NCBI GenBank assembly: GCA_007123975.1
Contig: SLFZ01000077.1
Location: forward strand, 1 to 14,176
Length of the DNA: 14,176 nucleotides
Source: Candidatus Izemoplasma sp.
GTDB taxonomy: Bacteria > Bacillota_I > Bacilli_A > Izemoplasmatales > Izemoplasmataceae
Direction: 5' to 3'
The stretch's first letter is position 1. The number at the start of each line of letters is the position of its first letter. This document shows positions 1-6,777 of the stretch, one piece after another. The notes below the pieces were generated by a model. It had not been told where the DNA came from, did not search any database, and saw nothing but the letters and a program-made list of their open reading frames with translations. The position numbers and the translations under genes are program-made.

Positions 1-474
1 ACCGTGCTCGTCTTGCCCGAGGCCGAAGATGTCGAGGTCGAACTGTCGATGAGCGACGTTCGCATCGATACCTTCCGCTCAAGCGGCAAAGGCGGCCAAA
101 GCGTCAACACGACCGACTCCGCTGTCCGCTTGACCCACGTGCCTACGGGCCTCGTGGTCAGCTGCCAAGACGGGAAAAGCCAACACGAGAACAAAGCGAC
201 GGCCTTTAAAGTCCTCCGTGCCCGCCTCCACGATAAAATGCTTCAAGAACGCATGGAAAAAGAAGGCGAGGAACGCCGCAGCAAAATCGGCACCGGCGAT
301 CGCAGCGAAAAAATACGCACTTATAACTACCCGCAAAATCGCATCACCGACCACCGCATTGGTTTCACCATCCAAACGCTTGACCGCGTCATGGAAGGTC
401 GGCTTGACCCGATTGTCGATGCGCTCATCGCCGAAGAACTTGAACGTAAACTTAAATCCCCGGCGACCACGTAA
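1..474 (+). CDS. prfA: Peptide chain release factor 1 (RF1), C-terminal part, 5' end outside window
   Basis: RF1 reads UAA and UAG in the ribosomal A site and triggers hydrolysis of the peptidyl-tRNA ester. The reading frame is open from base 1, so only the last 157 codons of a protein usually near 355 residues are present. The catalytic GGQ motif is at bases 91-99, inside SSGKGGQSVNTTDSAVRLTH, followed by the family-typical SCQDGKSQHENK and, further on, a KIRTYNYPQNRITDHRIG stretch that is diagnostic of class I release factors. The codon-recognition PxT region lies upstream of the window. The gene ends in TAA and its stop overlaps the start of the ribosome binding site of prmC, whose product methylates the GGQ glutamine. 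I prefer RF1 over RF2 because of the QSVNTTDSAVRLTH version of the motif and the prmC neighbour; without the PxT/SPF region this is strong but not absolute. Confidence 0.95.
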   Translation, partial: TVLVLPEAEDVEVELSMSDVRIDTFRSSGKGGQSVNTTDSAVRLTHVPTGLVVSCQDGKSQHENKATAFKVLRARLHDKMLQERMEKEGEERRSKIGTGDRSEKIRTYNYPQNRITDHRIGFTIQTLDRVMEGRLDPIVDALIAEELERKLKSPATT

Positions 475-485
475 GGAGAATTGCC

Positions 486-1334
486 ATGCCAACCTATAAG
501 GATGCCCTAAAAATAAACGAACATTACGCCCTCGACAACGACAAAGAACCAAGTGCGGTGAAGTTGTTGATGCTGCACCATGCGAACATGTCGAGCGCCG
601 ACTTGCTTGCTCGCATGGATGAACCGATGGAAGACGACACCTACCAAGCCTTCTTGCGCTCCGTGAACCAATACATCGTCGACCACAAGCCGGTTCAATA
701 CATTACTGGCACCGAGTACTTTTTCGGCCATTATTTCTGCGTCAACCGCGACGTCCTCATTCCGCGGTTCGAAACCGAAGAACTTATCGGCTACGTGCTT
801 GACCTCAAGGACGAGTACTTTGGCGATGGGCCTGTCAAACTCCTTGACGTCGGCACGGGATCGGGTTGCCTCGCCATCACCTTGGCCCTCGAAGACAAAA
901 CCATCGAAGCCCACGCCACCGACATCAGCGAAGCCGCCGTCAGCGTCGCCAAAGACAACAGCGATTCGCTTGGCGCCAACGTCACCTTCCACCACGGGAA
1001 CCTGCTTGAACCGGTGAAATCAATGCGGTTCGACATGTTGATTTCCAACCCACCCTACATACCCGACGATGAAGCGGTTGAACCCTTGGTCAAAAACCAT
1101 GAACCGCACATTGCCCTCTTCGGTGGTAAAGATGGCCTTGATTACTATCGCGCGATTTTAAAAGACGCCGAAAGCATTCTCGAGAAACGCTACATTATCG
1201 CTTTCGAGCACGCCTACGATAAAGCGGATGCTTTAAAACGCCTTATCCGCAAGCACCTCAAACACGTAAAAATCATCCAGAAACAAGACATGCAAGGAAA
1301 AGACCGCATGACCTTCGTATTAAAAAAAGCGTAA
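486..1334 (+). CDS. prmC: Release factor glutamine N5-methyltransferase PrmC (HemK family)
   Basis: PrmC transfers a methyl group from S-adenosylmethionine to the side-chain amide of the GGQ glutamine in release factors, which speeds up termination. The 282-residue length is normal. The N-terminal helical substrate-recognition part runs to about residue 85 and includes PVQYITGTEYFFG (69-81); VNRDVLIPRFETEEL (86-100) is the linker to the Rossmann fold. The SAM-binding motif I, LLDVGTGSGCLA, is at 119-130, and the catalytic NPPY that positions the glutamine is at 188-191 (bases 1047-1058). A Shine-Dalgarno sequence AAGGAGAA directly after the prfA stop, with the ATG 11 bases on, sets the start. 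It is almost certainly cotranscribed with prfA. In many Firmicutes ywlC follows within a few genes; here ywlC is 12 kb downstream. Confidence 0.95.
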   Translation: MPTYKDALKINEHYALDNDKEPSAVKLLMLHHANMSSADLLARMDEPMEDDTYQAFLRSVNQYIVDHKPVQYITGTEYFFGHYFCVNRDVLIPRFETEELIGYVLDLKDEYFGDGPVKLLDVGTGSGCLAITLALEDKTIEAHATDISEAAVSVAKDNSDSLGANVTFHHGNLLEPVKSMRFDMLISNPPYIPDDEAVEPLVKNHEPHIALFGGKDGLDYYRAILKDAESILEKRYIIAFEHAYDKADALKRLIRKHLKHVKIIQKQDMQGKDRMTFVLKKA

Positions 1335-1341
1335 AAAAAAC

Positions 1342-1363
1342 GTAGATATATCCATATATCTAC
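1342..1363. other. AT-rich perfect hairpin after prmC
   Basis: GTAGATATA (1342-1350), loop TCCA, then TATATCTAC (1355-1363): nine perfect base pairs eight bases after the prmC stop. On the plus strand an A-tract precedes it and no T-run follows, so it is a poor plus-strand terminator. Read on the minus strand the hairpin is followed by eight Ts (complement of 1333-1340), the layout of an intrinsic terminator that would stop antisense transcription entering prmC. The stem is weak (mostly A-T). It could also simply protect the prfA-prmC mRNA 3' end. Confidence 0.5.
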
Positions 1364-1364
1364 C

Positions 1365-1387
1365 GAGCGTGTCGTCTTGACACGCTC
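1365..1387. promoter_or_regulatory. Perfect 9-bp dyad overlapping the topA -35 box
   Basis: GAGCGTGTC (1365-1373), spacer GTCTT, GACACGCTC (1379-1387). The -35 hexamer TTGACA at 1377-1382 lies across the spacer and right arm. In DNA this is placed as an operator would be; in RNA it would make a stable hairpin at the end of the prfA-prmC message, though no T-run follows. I cannot tell which from sequence alone. Confidence 0.5.
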
Positions 1388-1406
1388 AACTTATGTGTGT
1401 CATAAT
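1377..1406 (+). promoter_or_regulatory. Sigma-A-type promoter of topA
   Basis: Perfect -35 TTGACA at 1377-1382, an 18-base spacer, and -10 CATAAT at 1401-1406 with an upstream TGT (extended -10). Transcription should begin near 1413, giving a leader of about 16 bases that contains GGAGG at 1417-1421 before the ATG at 1429. The very short leader excludes any in-frame start further upstream. Confidence 0.75.
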
Positions 1407-1428
1407 AACACGGACTGGAGGCGATGGA

Positions 1429-3501
1429 ATGAAAAAACTTGTCATCGTGGAATCCCCAAGCAAATCAAAAACCATCAAACAATACCTAGGTGACGACTAC
1501 GACGTACAGTCGTCAAAAGGCCACATACGCGACCTGTCAATATCCAACGTCGGCGGCCTTGGGTTGGACATTGAAAACCAATTCAAACCTCGCTACGACA
1601 TCATCAAAGAAAAGGAAAAGACGGTACGCGACTTAAAAAAAGCGGCAAAAAAAGCCGACGAAATCTACCTCGCCACCGACCCCGACCGCGAAGGAGAAGC
1701 CATCAGTTGGCATTTAAAAGAAGTGCTTGATGTCAATCAGAAGCCAACTTTCCGCGTCATCTTCAACGAGGTAACCAAACAAGCCGTCCAAGCCGCCTTC
1801 GAGCGGCCCCGTGACATCGACACACACCTCGTTTCATCGCAAGAGACCAGACGCATCTTAGACCGCATCATCGGATTCAAACTCAGCAAGCTTTTGCAAA
1901 ACAAAATCCGTTCGAAATCCGCCGGACGCGTTCAAAGCGCCGCCTTGAAGCTGATTGTCGAACGCGAAAAAGAAATCGAAGCCTTCACCGCCGAAGAATA
2001 CTGGAAAGTGAAGGCGCTTTTCGACGGCTTTGAAGCCGAACTCTCAAACATTGGTAAAAAACGCGCCAAACTCCAAAACGAAGCAGAAACCGACGCGTTC
2101 TTAGAAACCATCAACAAAAACTTCACCGTGTCATCGATCAAAAAACGCAGCCGCAATCGAGCGCCTAAGCCGCCATTCACCACCTCATCGCTCCAACAAG
2201 AAGCCTCAAACAAACTCAACTACAACGGCCAAAAGACGATGATGATCGCCCAAAAGCTATACGAAGGCATCGACCTTGGCGACGAAGTTGTCGGCTTGAT
2301 CACCTACATGCGTACCGACTCAACACGCCTTTCAGGCGCCTTCATCGCCCCAGCAAAACAAGTTATTCACGAAACCTATGGCAACGATTATGTCGGCGGT
2401 TCACGTGTGAAAGCCGTCTCGAAAAATGCCCAAGATGCCCACGAAGCGATTCGCCCGACCGACGCCCGCTTGCATCCGAGCGATGTCAAAAGCAAGCTTT
2501 CACGAGACGAGTATCGCCTGTACAAAATGATCTACTTCCGCGCCATCGCGTCGCTCATGAAACCGGCGCAACTCGCCTCCACCACCATCAAACTCACCAC
2601 CGGCGAAGCCACGTTCAAAGCGCGCGCCCAGGCGTTGACGTTTGATGGCTACTTAAAAGCCTACGGCGACTACGAAAAAATCGACGCCACATCGCTCCCT
2701 TCGCTTGAAGAAGGACAGAAGATCGTTGCAAACGAGCTTGAAAAATCTCAACACTTCACGCAACCTCCGGCGCGCTACACCGAAGCCAAACTGATCAAAA
2801 CCATGGAAGAACTCGGCATCGGTCGCCCAAGCACATACTCACAAACCATCACGACCTTGAAGAAACGCAAGTACGTCACCATCAAAGAGAAGAAGTTCTT
2901 CCCCACCGACCAAGGACGCCTTACCATCGACAAACTCAACGAGTTCTTCGAACGCATCATCAGCGTCGACTACACCGCGAAGATGGAATCGGTGCTCGAC
3001 GACATCGCAAGCGACGAGGCCAACCAAACCGACATCGTCAGCGACTTTTATCACACCTTCATTCCGCTCGTTGAAAAAGCCAACCAAAACATGGAAAAGG
3101 AAGCCCCGAAAACGACGGGCGAACCCTGTCCGAAATGCGGTCGACCGATGGTCTACCGTGAGTCTCGCTACGGCACCTTCGAAGCCTGCAGCGGCTTCCC
3201 TGAATGCAAGTACATTAAAAACGGTGACGACAAAGAAAACGACCTTGAAAAAACCGACGTCACCTGCCCGTCGTGCGGAAAAGGACACCTCGTTGAACGC
3301 GTCGCAAAGCGCGGAAAGAACAAAGGAAACCGCTTTTACGCCTGCGACAATTTCCCGCGTTGCAAGCACATCATGCAAGGCCGTCCGATTGGCGAAGCCT
3401 GCCCGAAATGCGGAAAACCCCTCGTGGAAGACGACGAAGAAAACATCTTCTGCGACGACAAAAAAGCGTGCGGATACGTCCGCGAAACACCGAGCAACTG
3501 A
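1429..3501 (+). CDS. topA: DNA topoisomerase I (type IA) with three C-terminal zinc ribbons
   Basis: TopA relaxes negative supercoils by nicking one strand through a 5'-phosphotyrosine link. This copy has 690 residues. The N-terminal TOPRIM domain shows VESPSKSK (7-14, with Glu8) and the Mg-binding DPDRE at 84-88. The active-site tyrosine is Tyr293 in YMRTDSTRLS, and GIGRPSTYSQTI marks the following conserved segment. The C-terminus carries three C4 zinc-ribbon modules beginning at Cys567, Cys613 and Cys658 (each CPxCG), the third being shorter. The start is ATG 1429, 7 bases after GGAGG; an in-frame ATG at 1393 lies within the promoter spacer and cannot be transcribed from it. The gene has its own promoter and stands alone; no convincing terminator follows its TGA. 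In Bacillus topA lies a few genes from rnhB, which is also nearby here. Confidence 0.96.
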   Translation: MKKLVIVESPSKSKTIKQYLGDDYDVQSSKGHIRDLSISNVGGLGLDIENQFKPRYDIIKEKEKTVRDLKKAAKKADEIYLATDPDREGEAISWHLKEVLDVNQKPTFRVIFNEVTKQAVQAAFERPRDIDTHLVSSQETRRILDRIIGFKLSKLLQNKIRSKSAGRVQSAALKLIVEREKEIEAFTAEEYWKVKALFDGFEAELSNIGKKRAKLQNEAETDAFLETINKNFTVSSIKKRSRNRAPKPPFTTSSLQQEASNKLNYNGQKTMMIAQKLYEGIDLGDEVVGLITYMRTDSTRLSGAFIAPAKQVIHETYGNDYVGGSRVKAVSKNAQDAHEAIRPTDARLHPSDVKSKLSRDEYRLYKMIYFRAIASLMKPAQLASTTIKLTTGEATFKARAQALTFDGYLKAYGDYEKIDATSLPSLEEGQKIVANELEKSQHFTQPPARYTEAKLIKTMEELGIGRPSTYSQTITTLKKRKYVTIKEKKFFPTDQGRLTIDKLNEFFERIISVDYTAKMESVLDDIASDEANQTDIVSDFYHTFIPLVEKANQNMEKEAPKTTGEPCPKCGRPMVYRESRYGTFEACSGFPECKYIKNGDDKENDLEKTDVTCPSCGKGHLVERVAKRGKNKGNRFYACDNFPRCKHIMQGRPIGEACPKCGKPLVEDDEENIFCDDKKACGYVRETPSN

Positions 3502-3542
3502 GCACAAAAATTTGTAACTGGGATAAAGAGATGGTACAAGGG

Positions 3543-3572
3543 TTGACATGTTTATGAAGGCTATGGTATCAT
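3543..3572 (+). promoter_or_regulatory. Promoter of the candidate small RNA between topA and ftsY
   Basis: Perfect -35 TTGACA at 3543-3548, an 18-base spacer and -10 TATCAT at 3567-3572 preceded by TGG (extended -10). The predicted start is near 3579, which is exactly where the first stem of the downstream RNA begins. The next open frame (ftsY) begins 172 bases after this promoter, with a terminator and a second promoter between, so this promoter most likely serves a non-coding transcript. Confidence 0.65.
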
Positions 3573-3578
3573 AAAATT

Positions 3579-3693
3579 GCCATCGAGAGATGGTGAAACA
3601 TCCCTTACATAGCATGGTGAATATTCGTATTCACACATCCCCTTCCTTAATCCGCCGCAAGGCGGATTTTCCCTTTTCATAGGGATTTTCTTT
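3579..3693 (+). ncRNA. Candidate small regulatory RNA with C-rich single-stranded motifs
   Basis: Predicted transcript of about 115 nt with its own promoter and terminator and no credible ORF. Elements in order: hairpin 1, CCATC-GAGA-GATGG (3580-3593), a GNRA loop; C-rich strand CATCCCTTA (3599-3607); hairpin 2, GTGAATA-TTCG-TATTCAC (3617-3634), a UUCG loop, extendable by ATG/CAT pairing with one bulged A; C-rich strand CATCCCCTTCCTTA (3636-3649); terminator hairpin with a GCAA loop (3649-3668). The C/U-rich strands resemble the anti-Shine-Dalgarno motifs of Firmicute sRNAs such as RsaE/RoxS (family knowledge, from memory); direct homology is not evident. ATGGTGAA occurs twice (3590-3597, 3614-3621), each time followed at different distances by ACATCCC, which suggests an internal duplication. 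Alternatives: an attenuated leader of ftsY or a spurious promoter. SRP RNA motifs are absent despite the ftsY/ffh neighbours. Confidence 0.55.
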
Positions 3694-3696
3694 TTT
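3649..3696 (+). terminator. Tandem intrinsic terminator of the candidate small RNA
   Basis: First stem AATCCGCC (3649-3656), loop GCAA, GGCGGATT (3661-3668), followed by an interrupted pyrimidine tract. A second, weaker stem TCCCT/AGGGA (3670-3674 / 3681-3685) is followed by TTTTCTTTTTT (3686-3696). Together they separate the small RNA unit from the ftsY promoter. Confidence 0.75.
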
Positions 3697-3721
3697 ATCA
3701 GGCGTGTTGCTATGGTATAAT
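3694..3721 (+). promoter_or_regulatory. Extended -10 promoter of the ftsY-ylxM-ffh operon
   Basis: TGGTATAAT at 3713-3721 is a perfect extended -10. The -35 position holds only TTTATC (3694-3699, 16-base spacer), a weak match. Predicted start near 3728, with AGGAGG at 3738-3743 before the ftsY ATG at 3751. GCTATGGTAT (3709-3718) repeats the -10 context of the small RNA promoter (3560-3569). Confidence 0.7.
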
Positions 3722-3750
3722 ACGATGTGACTTGACTAGGAGGTGACGCC

Positions 3751-4716
3751 ATGGGCTTTATCAAGAAACTCTTCCAAACGAAAAAAGCGAAACAACGTGC
3801 GCAAAAATACCGCATCGGCATGGAAAAAACCCGTGAGCGTGTCTTTGGTCGTCTCGATGAACTGCTCGCTTCAGGAACGCCAATTGATGAGGCGTTGTTT
3901 GAAGAGATTGAAGAAGTCTTCATTGCTGCCGACATGGGCGTCGATGTTGTCTTAGCATTGGTCGAGCACCTTCGTGACACCGTCGAAACCAAGGCGATTA
4001 AAGACGCCGAAGACCTCCGGGAAGAGATTGTCGAGGCGATGTTTGAGCGTTACGTACAAGGGGATATTGTCGACACCAACCTCGACGTTGATCATCCGCT
4101 GTCGGTGCTGCTTTTTGTCGGCGTGAACGGCGTTGGAAAAACCACCACCATCGCCAAAGTCGCTCACCTCCTCACCGCCCAAGGCAAACGCGTGATGATG
4201 GTTGCCGGCGATACGTTCCGTGCCGGCGCGATTAACCAACTGCGCGTTTGGAGCGAACGGGTCGGGTGTGATTTCTTTTCCAAACCCGAAGGAAGCGACC
4301 CATCAAGCGTCATGTTCGACGCCATCAAGAAGGCACGCGAGTCCAACATTGACGTCCTCCTTTGCGACACCGCCGGACGCCTTCAAAACAAGACCAACCT
4401 CATGAAAGAACTTGAAAAAATCCACCGTGTCATCGGCCGCGAGGTTGAAAACGCACCACACGAAACCTTGCTTGTGCTCGACGCGACCACCGGCCAAAAT
4501 GGCATGAATCAAGCGAAAGTCTTTAACGAAGTAACCTGCTTAAGCGGCGTCGTCCTCACCAAACTTGACGGGACCGCAAAAGGCGGCATCGCCCTTGCGA
4601 TCAAAGAAACACTGAACATCCCCATCAAACTCATCGGGCTTGGCGAGAAACTCGATGATCTTGATTACTTTGACATCGAAGAATACATTTACGGCATGTT
4701 TTCGGATTTGGTATGA
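3751..4716 (+). CDS. ftsY: Signal recognition particle receptor FtsY
   Basis: FtsY is the membrane-bound SRP GTPase that forms a twin complex with Ffh and delivers ribosome-nascent chains to the Sec translocon. The 321 residues comprise only the NG core: a short basic, amphipathic N-terminus (MGFIKKLFQTKKAK) suited to membrane contact, the N helical bundle to about 110, then the G domain with G1 GVNGVGKTTT (124-133), DTFRAGA (154-160), DTAGR (206-210), TKLDG (270-274) and closing GLGEKLDDL (296-304). The long acidic A domain of E. coli FtsY is absent, as is usual in Firmicutes. The start is fixed by AGGAGG seven bases upstream. The stop overlaps the ylxM start by four bases (ATGA), implying translational coupling. 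First gene of the SRP operon. Confidence 0.96.
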   Translation: MGFIKKLFQTKKAKQRAQKYRIGMEKTRERVFGRLDELLASGTPIDEALFEEIEEVFIAADMGVDVVLALVEHLRDTVETKAIKDAEDLREEIVEAMFERYVQGDIVDTNLDVDHPLSVLLFVGVNGVGKTTTIAKVAHLLTAQGKRVMMVAGDTFRAGAINQLRVWSERVGCDFFSKPEGSDPSSVMFDAIKKARESNIDVLLCDTAGRLQNKTNLMKELEKIHRVIGREVENAPHETLLVLDATTGQNGMNQAKVFNEVTCLSGVVLTKLDGTAKGGIALAIKETLNIPIKLIGLGEKLDDLDYFDIEEYIYGMFSDLV

Positions 4717-5039
4717 TGGACGACCTTAAGAAAAAACTCGACGTGGACCGTCTATTCAGCCACTATCAAGTTCTTTTGACAGCCAAACAGCGCGATCTCG
4801 TCATCGCCTATTACCACGACGATTTAAGCCTCGGTGAAATCGCCGAGCGAGACGGCGTCAGCCGCAACGCGGTCTTTGATCAACTTAAAAAGACCGTCAA
4901 AAAACTCGAAGATTTTGAAGCGAAACTGCACCTCGCGTCGCGTGAAGAAAAGCGCGTCGAGATTATCAAAGCCATGGAAAAGGCGTCCGACGATAAACGC
5001 GTCAACGCCTTGCTTGAAGCGTTAAAAGGAGTGGATTAA
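4713..5039 (+). CDS. ylxM: YlxM-family helix-turn-helix protein, SRP-linked
   Basis: A 108-residue protein with a sigma-70 region 4-like helix-turn-helix, roughly residues 22-62 (LTAKQRDLVIAYYHDDLSLGEIAERDGVSRNAVFDQLKK), followed by a charged helix. YlxM proteins sit between ftsY and ffh or just before ffh throughout Firmicutes and Mollicutes; work in streptococci links YlxM to SRP and to stimulation of Ffh/FtsY activity (family knowledge). The DNA-binding-like fold therefore may act on RNA or protein in the SRP cycle instead of as a transcription factor. The start overlaps the ftsY stop by four bases; a second ATG follows at once at 4716. There is little Shine-Dalgarno sequence, consistent with coupling to ftsY. 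Its stop is directly followed by the ffh start. Confidence 0.93.
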   Translation: MMDDLKKKLDVDRLFSHYQVLLTAKQRDLVIAYYHDDLSLGEIAERDGVSRNAVFDQLKKTVKKLEDFEAKLHLASREEKRVEIIKAMEKASDDKRVNALLEALKGVD

Positions 5040-6446
5040 ATGGCGTTTGACCACTTGTCCGACCGCCTACAAATGGCCTTGCGCCGTATGACCGGAAAGG
5101 CCAGGCTCACCGAAAAAGACATTGAAGAAATGATGCGCGACGTGCGCCTAAGCTTGCTTGAGGCGGATGTCAATTTCGCCGTGGTGAAAAAGTTTACCAA
5201 AGCGGTCAAAGAAAAAGCGCTCGATGAAAAAATCATCAAAGGCCTGAACCCCTCCCAACAAGTCGTCAAAATCGTCCGCGATGAACTGCGAGACTTGCTC
5301 GGTGGTGACACCGCCGAGTACGCGGTCAAAAGCGATTCGCTCACCACGGTGATGCTCACCGGACTGCAAGGTTCAGGGAAAACGACCACGGCGGGAAAAC
5401 TCGCCCTTTACATGCGCAAGAAACACGCGGCCAAGCCGCTGCTTGTTGCGCTTGATGTGTACCGTCCGGCCGCGGTTGAACAACTGATGACCCTCGGGAA
5501 ACAACTCGACATTCCCGTCTTTGAAAAAGGCACCGATGTTAAACCCGAATCAATTGCCAAAGAGGCCCTTGCCTACGCCAAAGAACACGGCCATACGTTC
5601 GTCATTTTCGACACCGCCGGGCGCTTGCACATCGACGAAGCGATGATGGACGAGCTCACCCGTATCAAAGAAACGCTCAAGCCCGATGAAATATTCCTCG
5701 TGCTTGATGCCATGACCGGGCAGGACGCCGTCAGCGTGGCCGAGCATTTCCACGGCTCACTCGGCGTCACAGGAAGCATCATCACGAAACTTGACGGCGA
5801 CACCCGCGGTGGCGCTGCCTTATCGCTTAGGCACGTGACCGGTGTGCCGATCAAGTTCATGGGACTCGGTGAAAAACTCGACGCCCTCGATGTCTTCCAT
5901 CCCGAACGGATGGCCGGCCGCATCCTCGGCATGGGCGATGTGATGACCTTGATTGACAAGGTCACCGACAACGTCGATGAAGACGACATGATGAACATGA
6001 TGGAAAAAATGGCTTCGGGGAAGTTTAACTACAACGACTTCCTCAAACAACTTAAAATGATTAAACGCATGGGATCGCTCGGCGGGCTGATGAAACTCAT
6101 CCCCGGCATGGGCAAACTCACCAAAAACGCGAACATCGACGACAAACAAATCGTCTACATCGAAGCGATGATTCAGTCGATGACAAAACAAGAACGCAAA
6201 AACCCCGAGCTGTTGAAGCGCAATTCTTCGCGCCGCCGGCGCATCGCGCAAGGAAGCGGCCGTCGCGTCGCCGATGTCAACCGCCTGATTGAGAACCTAG
6301 ACCAACAAATGCAGTCGTTTAAACGCATGTCGAAAATGGATCCGAACCAAATTGACCCGAAAAACCCGATGAAAAACATGCCATCTCAAGCTCCGAAACA
6401 GCGCAAAAAAGGCAAAGGGAAAAACCGCGGAGGCTTTCGCTTTTAA
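5040..6446 (+). CDS. ffh: Signal recognition particle protein Ffh (SRP54)
   Basis: Ffh binds signal sequences emerging from the ribosome and, with SRP RNA, docks on FtsY. The 468 residues are full length. N domain 1-90; G domain with G1 GLQGSGKTTT (108-117), DVYRPAAVEQL (139-149), DTAGR (191-195) and TKLDGDTRGG (249-258); M domain from about 297 (GMGDVMTLIDKV), rich in methionine for the flexible signal-peptide groove. The RNA-binding helices contain RRRRIAQGSGR (398-408), the conserved contact to the SRP RNA symmetric loop. The tail is basic (KQRKKGKGKNRGG). The start is set by AAGGAG at 5026-5031 and abuts the ylxM stop. Unlike most Firmicutes, rpsP does not follow. The SRP RNA gene itself was not found in this window. 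Confidence 0.97.
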   Translation: MAFDHLSDRLQMALRRMTGKARLTEKDIEEMMRDVRLSLLEADVNFAVVKKFTKAVKEKALDEKIIKGLNPSQQVVKIVRDELRDLLGGDTAEYAVKSDSLTTVMLTGLQGSGKTTTAGKLALYMRKKHAAKPLLVALDVYRPAAVEQLMTLGKQLDIPVFEKGTDVKPESIAKEALAYAKEHGHTFVIFDTAGRLHIDEAMMDELTRIKETLKPDEIFLVLDAMTGQDAVSVAEHFHGSLGVTGSIITKLDGDTRGGAALSLRHVTGVPIKFMGLGEKLDALDVFHPERMAGRILGMGDVMTLIDKVTDNVDEDDMMNMMEKMASGKFNYNDFLKQLKMIKRMGSLGGLMKLIPGMGKLTKNANIDDKQIVYIEAMIQSMTKQERKNPELLKRNSSRRRRIAQGSGRRVADVNRLIENLDQQMQSFKRMSKMDPNQIDPKNPMKNMPSQAPKQRKKGKGKNRGGFRF

Positions 6447-6464
6447 ACACAAAGGAGGAACATC

Positions 6465-6752
6465 ATGGGATTAATCATTTTTGTGGTTGCTGGCTTCATC
6501 CTGATCGCCGTCATTTCTGGTTCGATTGACGCAAGCCGCCAACGCCACCAAAATCAACAAGGCCAGCGCCGACACCATCACACCGCTCACACGCACCATA
6601 CTCAAGAGACCAAAGACACGCAAACAGATAAGCGACCGCAAAGAAAAACCTCGACCGACAAAGCCTCGGACGAGGATGATTTCATGAAACAGTACGACGA
6701 TCTTTTTGACGAGGTCGATGACGATGATGACCCCTTCAAAAACTATCGCTAG
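6465..6752 (+). CDS. Small membrane protein with His-rich and acidic cytoplasmic tail, unknown function
   Basis: I do not recognise this 95-residue protein. Residues 1-21 (MGLIIFVVAGFILIAVISGS) form one transmembrane helix. Basic residues follow directly (SRQRHQ, QRR), so by the positive-inside rule the tail should face the cytoplasm. Residues 36-47 are very rich in histidine (RRHHHTAHTHHT), then a Lys/Thr-rich polar linker, then an acidic end with VDDDDDPF at about 84-91 before FKNYR. Between the two lies DDFMKQYDDLFDE, which could form a short amphipathic helix. AAAGGAGGA at 6451-6459 gives a strong start. It lies 18 bases after ffh and before a strong terminator, so it is the last gene of the SRP operon. 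A metal-binding or ribosome/SRP-anchoring role is only a guess. Real gene status is supported by the ribosome site, composition and terminator position. Confidence 0.8.
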   Translation: MGLIIFVVAGFILIAVISGSIDASRQRHQNQQGQRRHHHTAHTHHTQETKDTQTDKRPQRKTSTDKASDEDDFMKQYDDLFDEVDDDDDPFKNYR

Positions 6753-6777
6753 TAGCTCCTTCGGGAGCTATTTTTTT
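6753..6777 (+). terminator. Intrinsic terminator of the ftsY operon
   Basis: TAGCTCC (6753-6759), loop TTCG, GGAGCTA (6764-6770), followed by seven Ts (6771-6777), one base after the stop codon of the upstream gene. The convergent HAD gene ends within the right arm (its TAG is the complement of 6768-6770), so the hairpin may also serve that gene, although on the minus strand only a delayed T-run (complement of 6737-6741) follows. Confidence 0.92.

Noticed and set aside
79..995. Long minus-strand frames opposite prfA and prmC
   Set aside because: Both mirror well-conserved coding sequence on the plus strand and have no start signal or family motif.
1393..1428. Upstream in-frame ATG for topA
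   Set aside because: It lies within the -35/-10 spacer of the topA promoter; the ATG at 1429 has GGAGG at proper distance and begins the canonical MKKLVIVESPSKSK.
3501..3520. ACAAAAATTTGT-like near-palindrome after topA as terminator
   Set aside because: Too short and all A-T in the stem; no T-run follows.
2839..3615. 258-codon open frame on the minus strand opposite the end of topA
   Set aside because: Rich in Val/Phe/Ala in the manner of a shadow of a Lys/Asp/Glu-rich gene; no ribosome site, no recognisable domain, and it runs across the promoter of the small RNA.
3579..3693. SRP (4.5S/scRNA) RNA gene, given the ftsY and ffh neighbours
   Set aside because: The conserved helix 8 elements (GGAAGCAGCC-like strand and the opposing CAGG loop) are absent, and the short hairpins do not form one long rod.
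3579..3750. T-box or riboswitch leader for ftsY
   Set aside because: No T-box GGGTGG-type sequence or known aptamer core; a terminator and a separate extended -10 promoter stand before ftsY.
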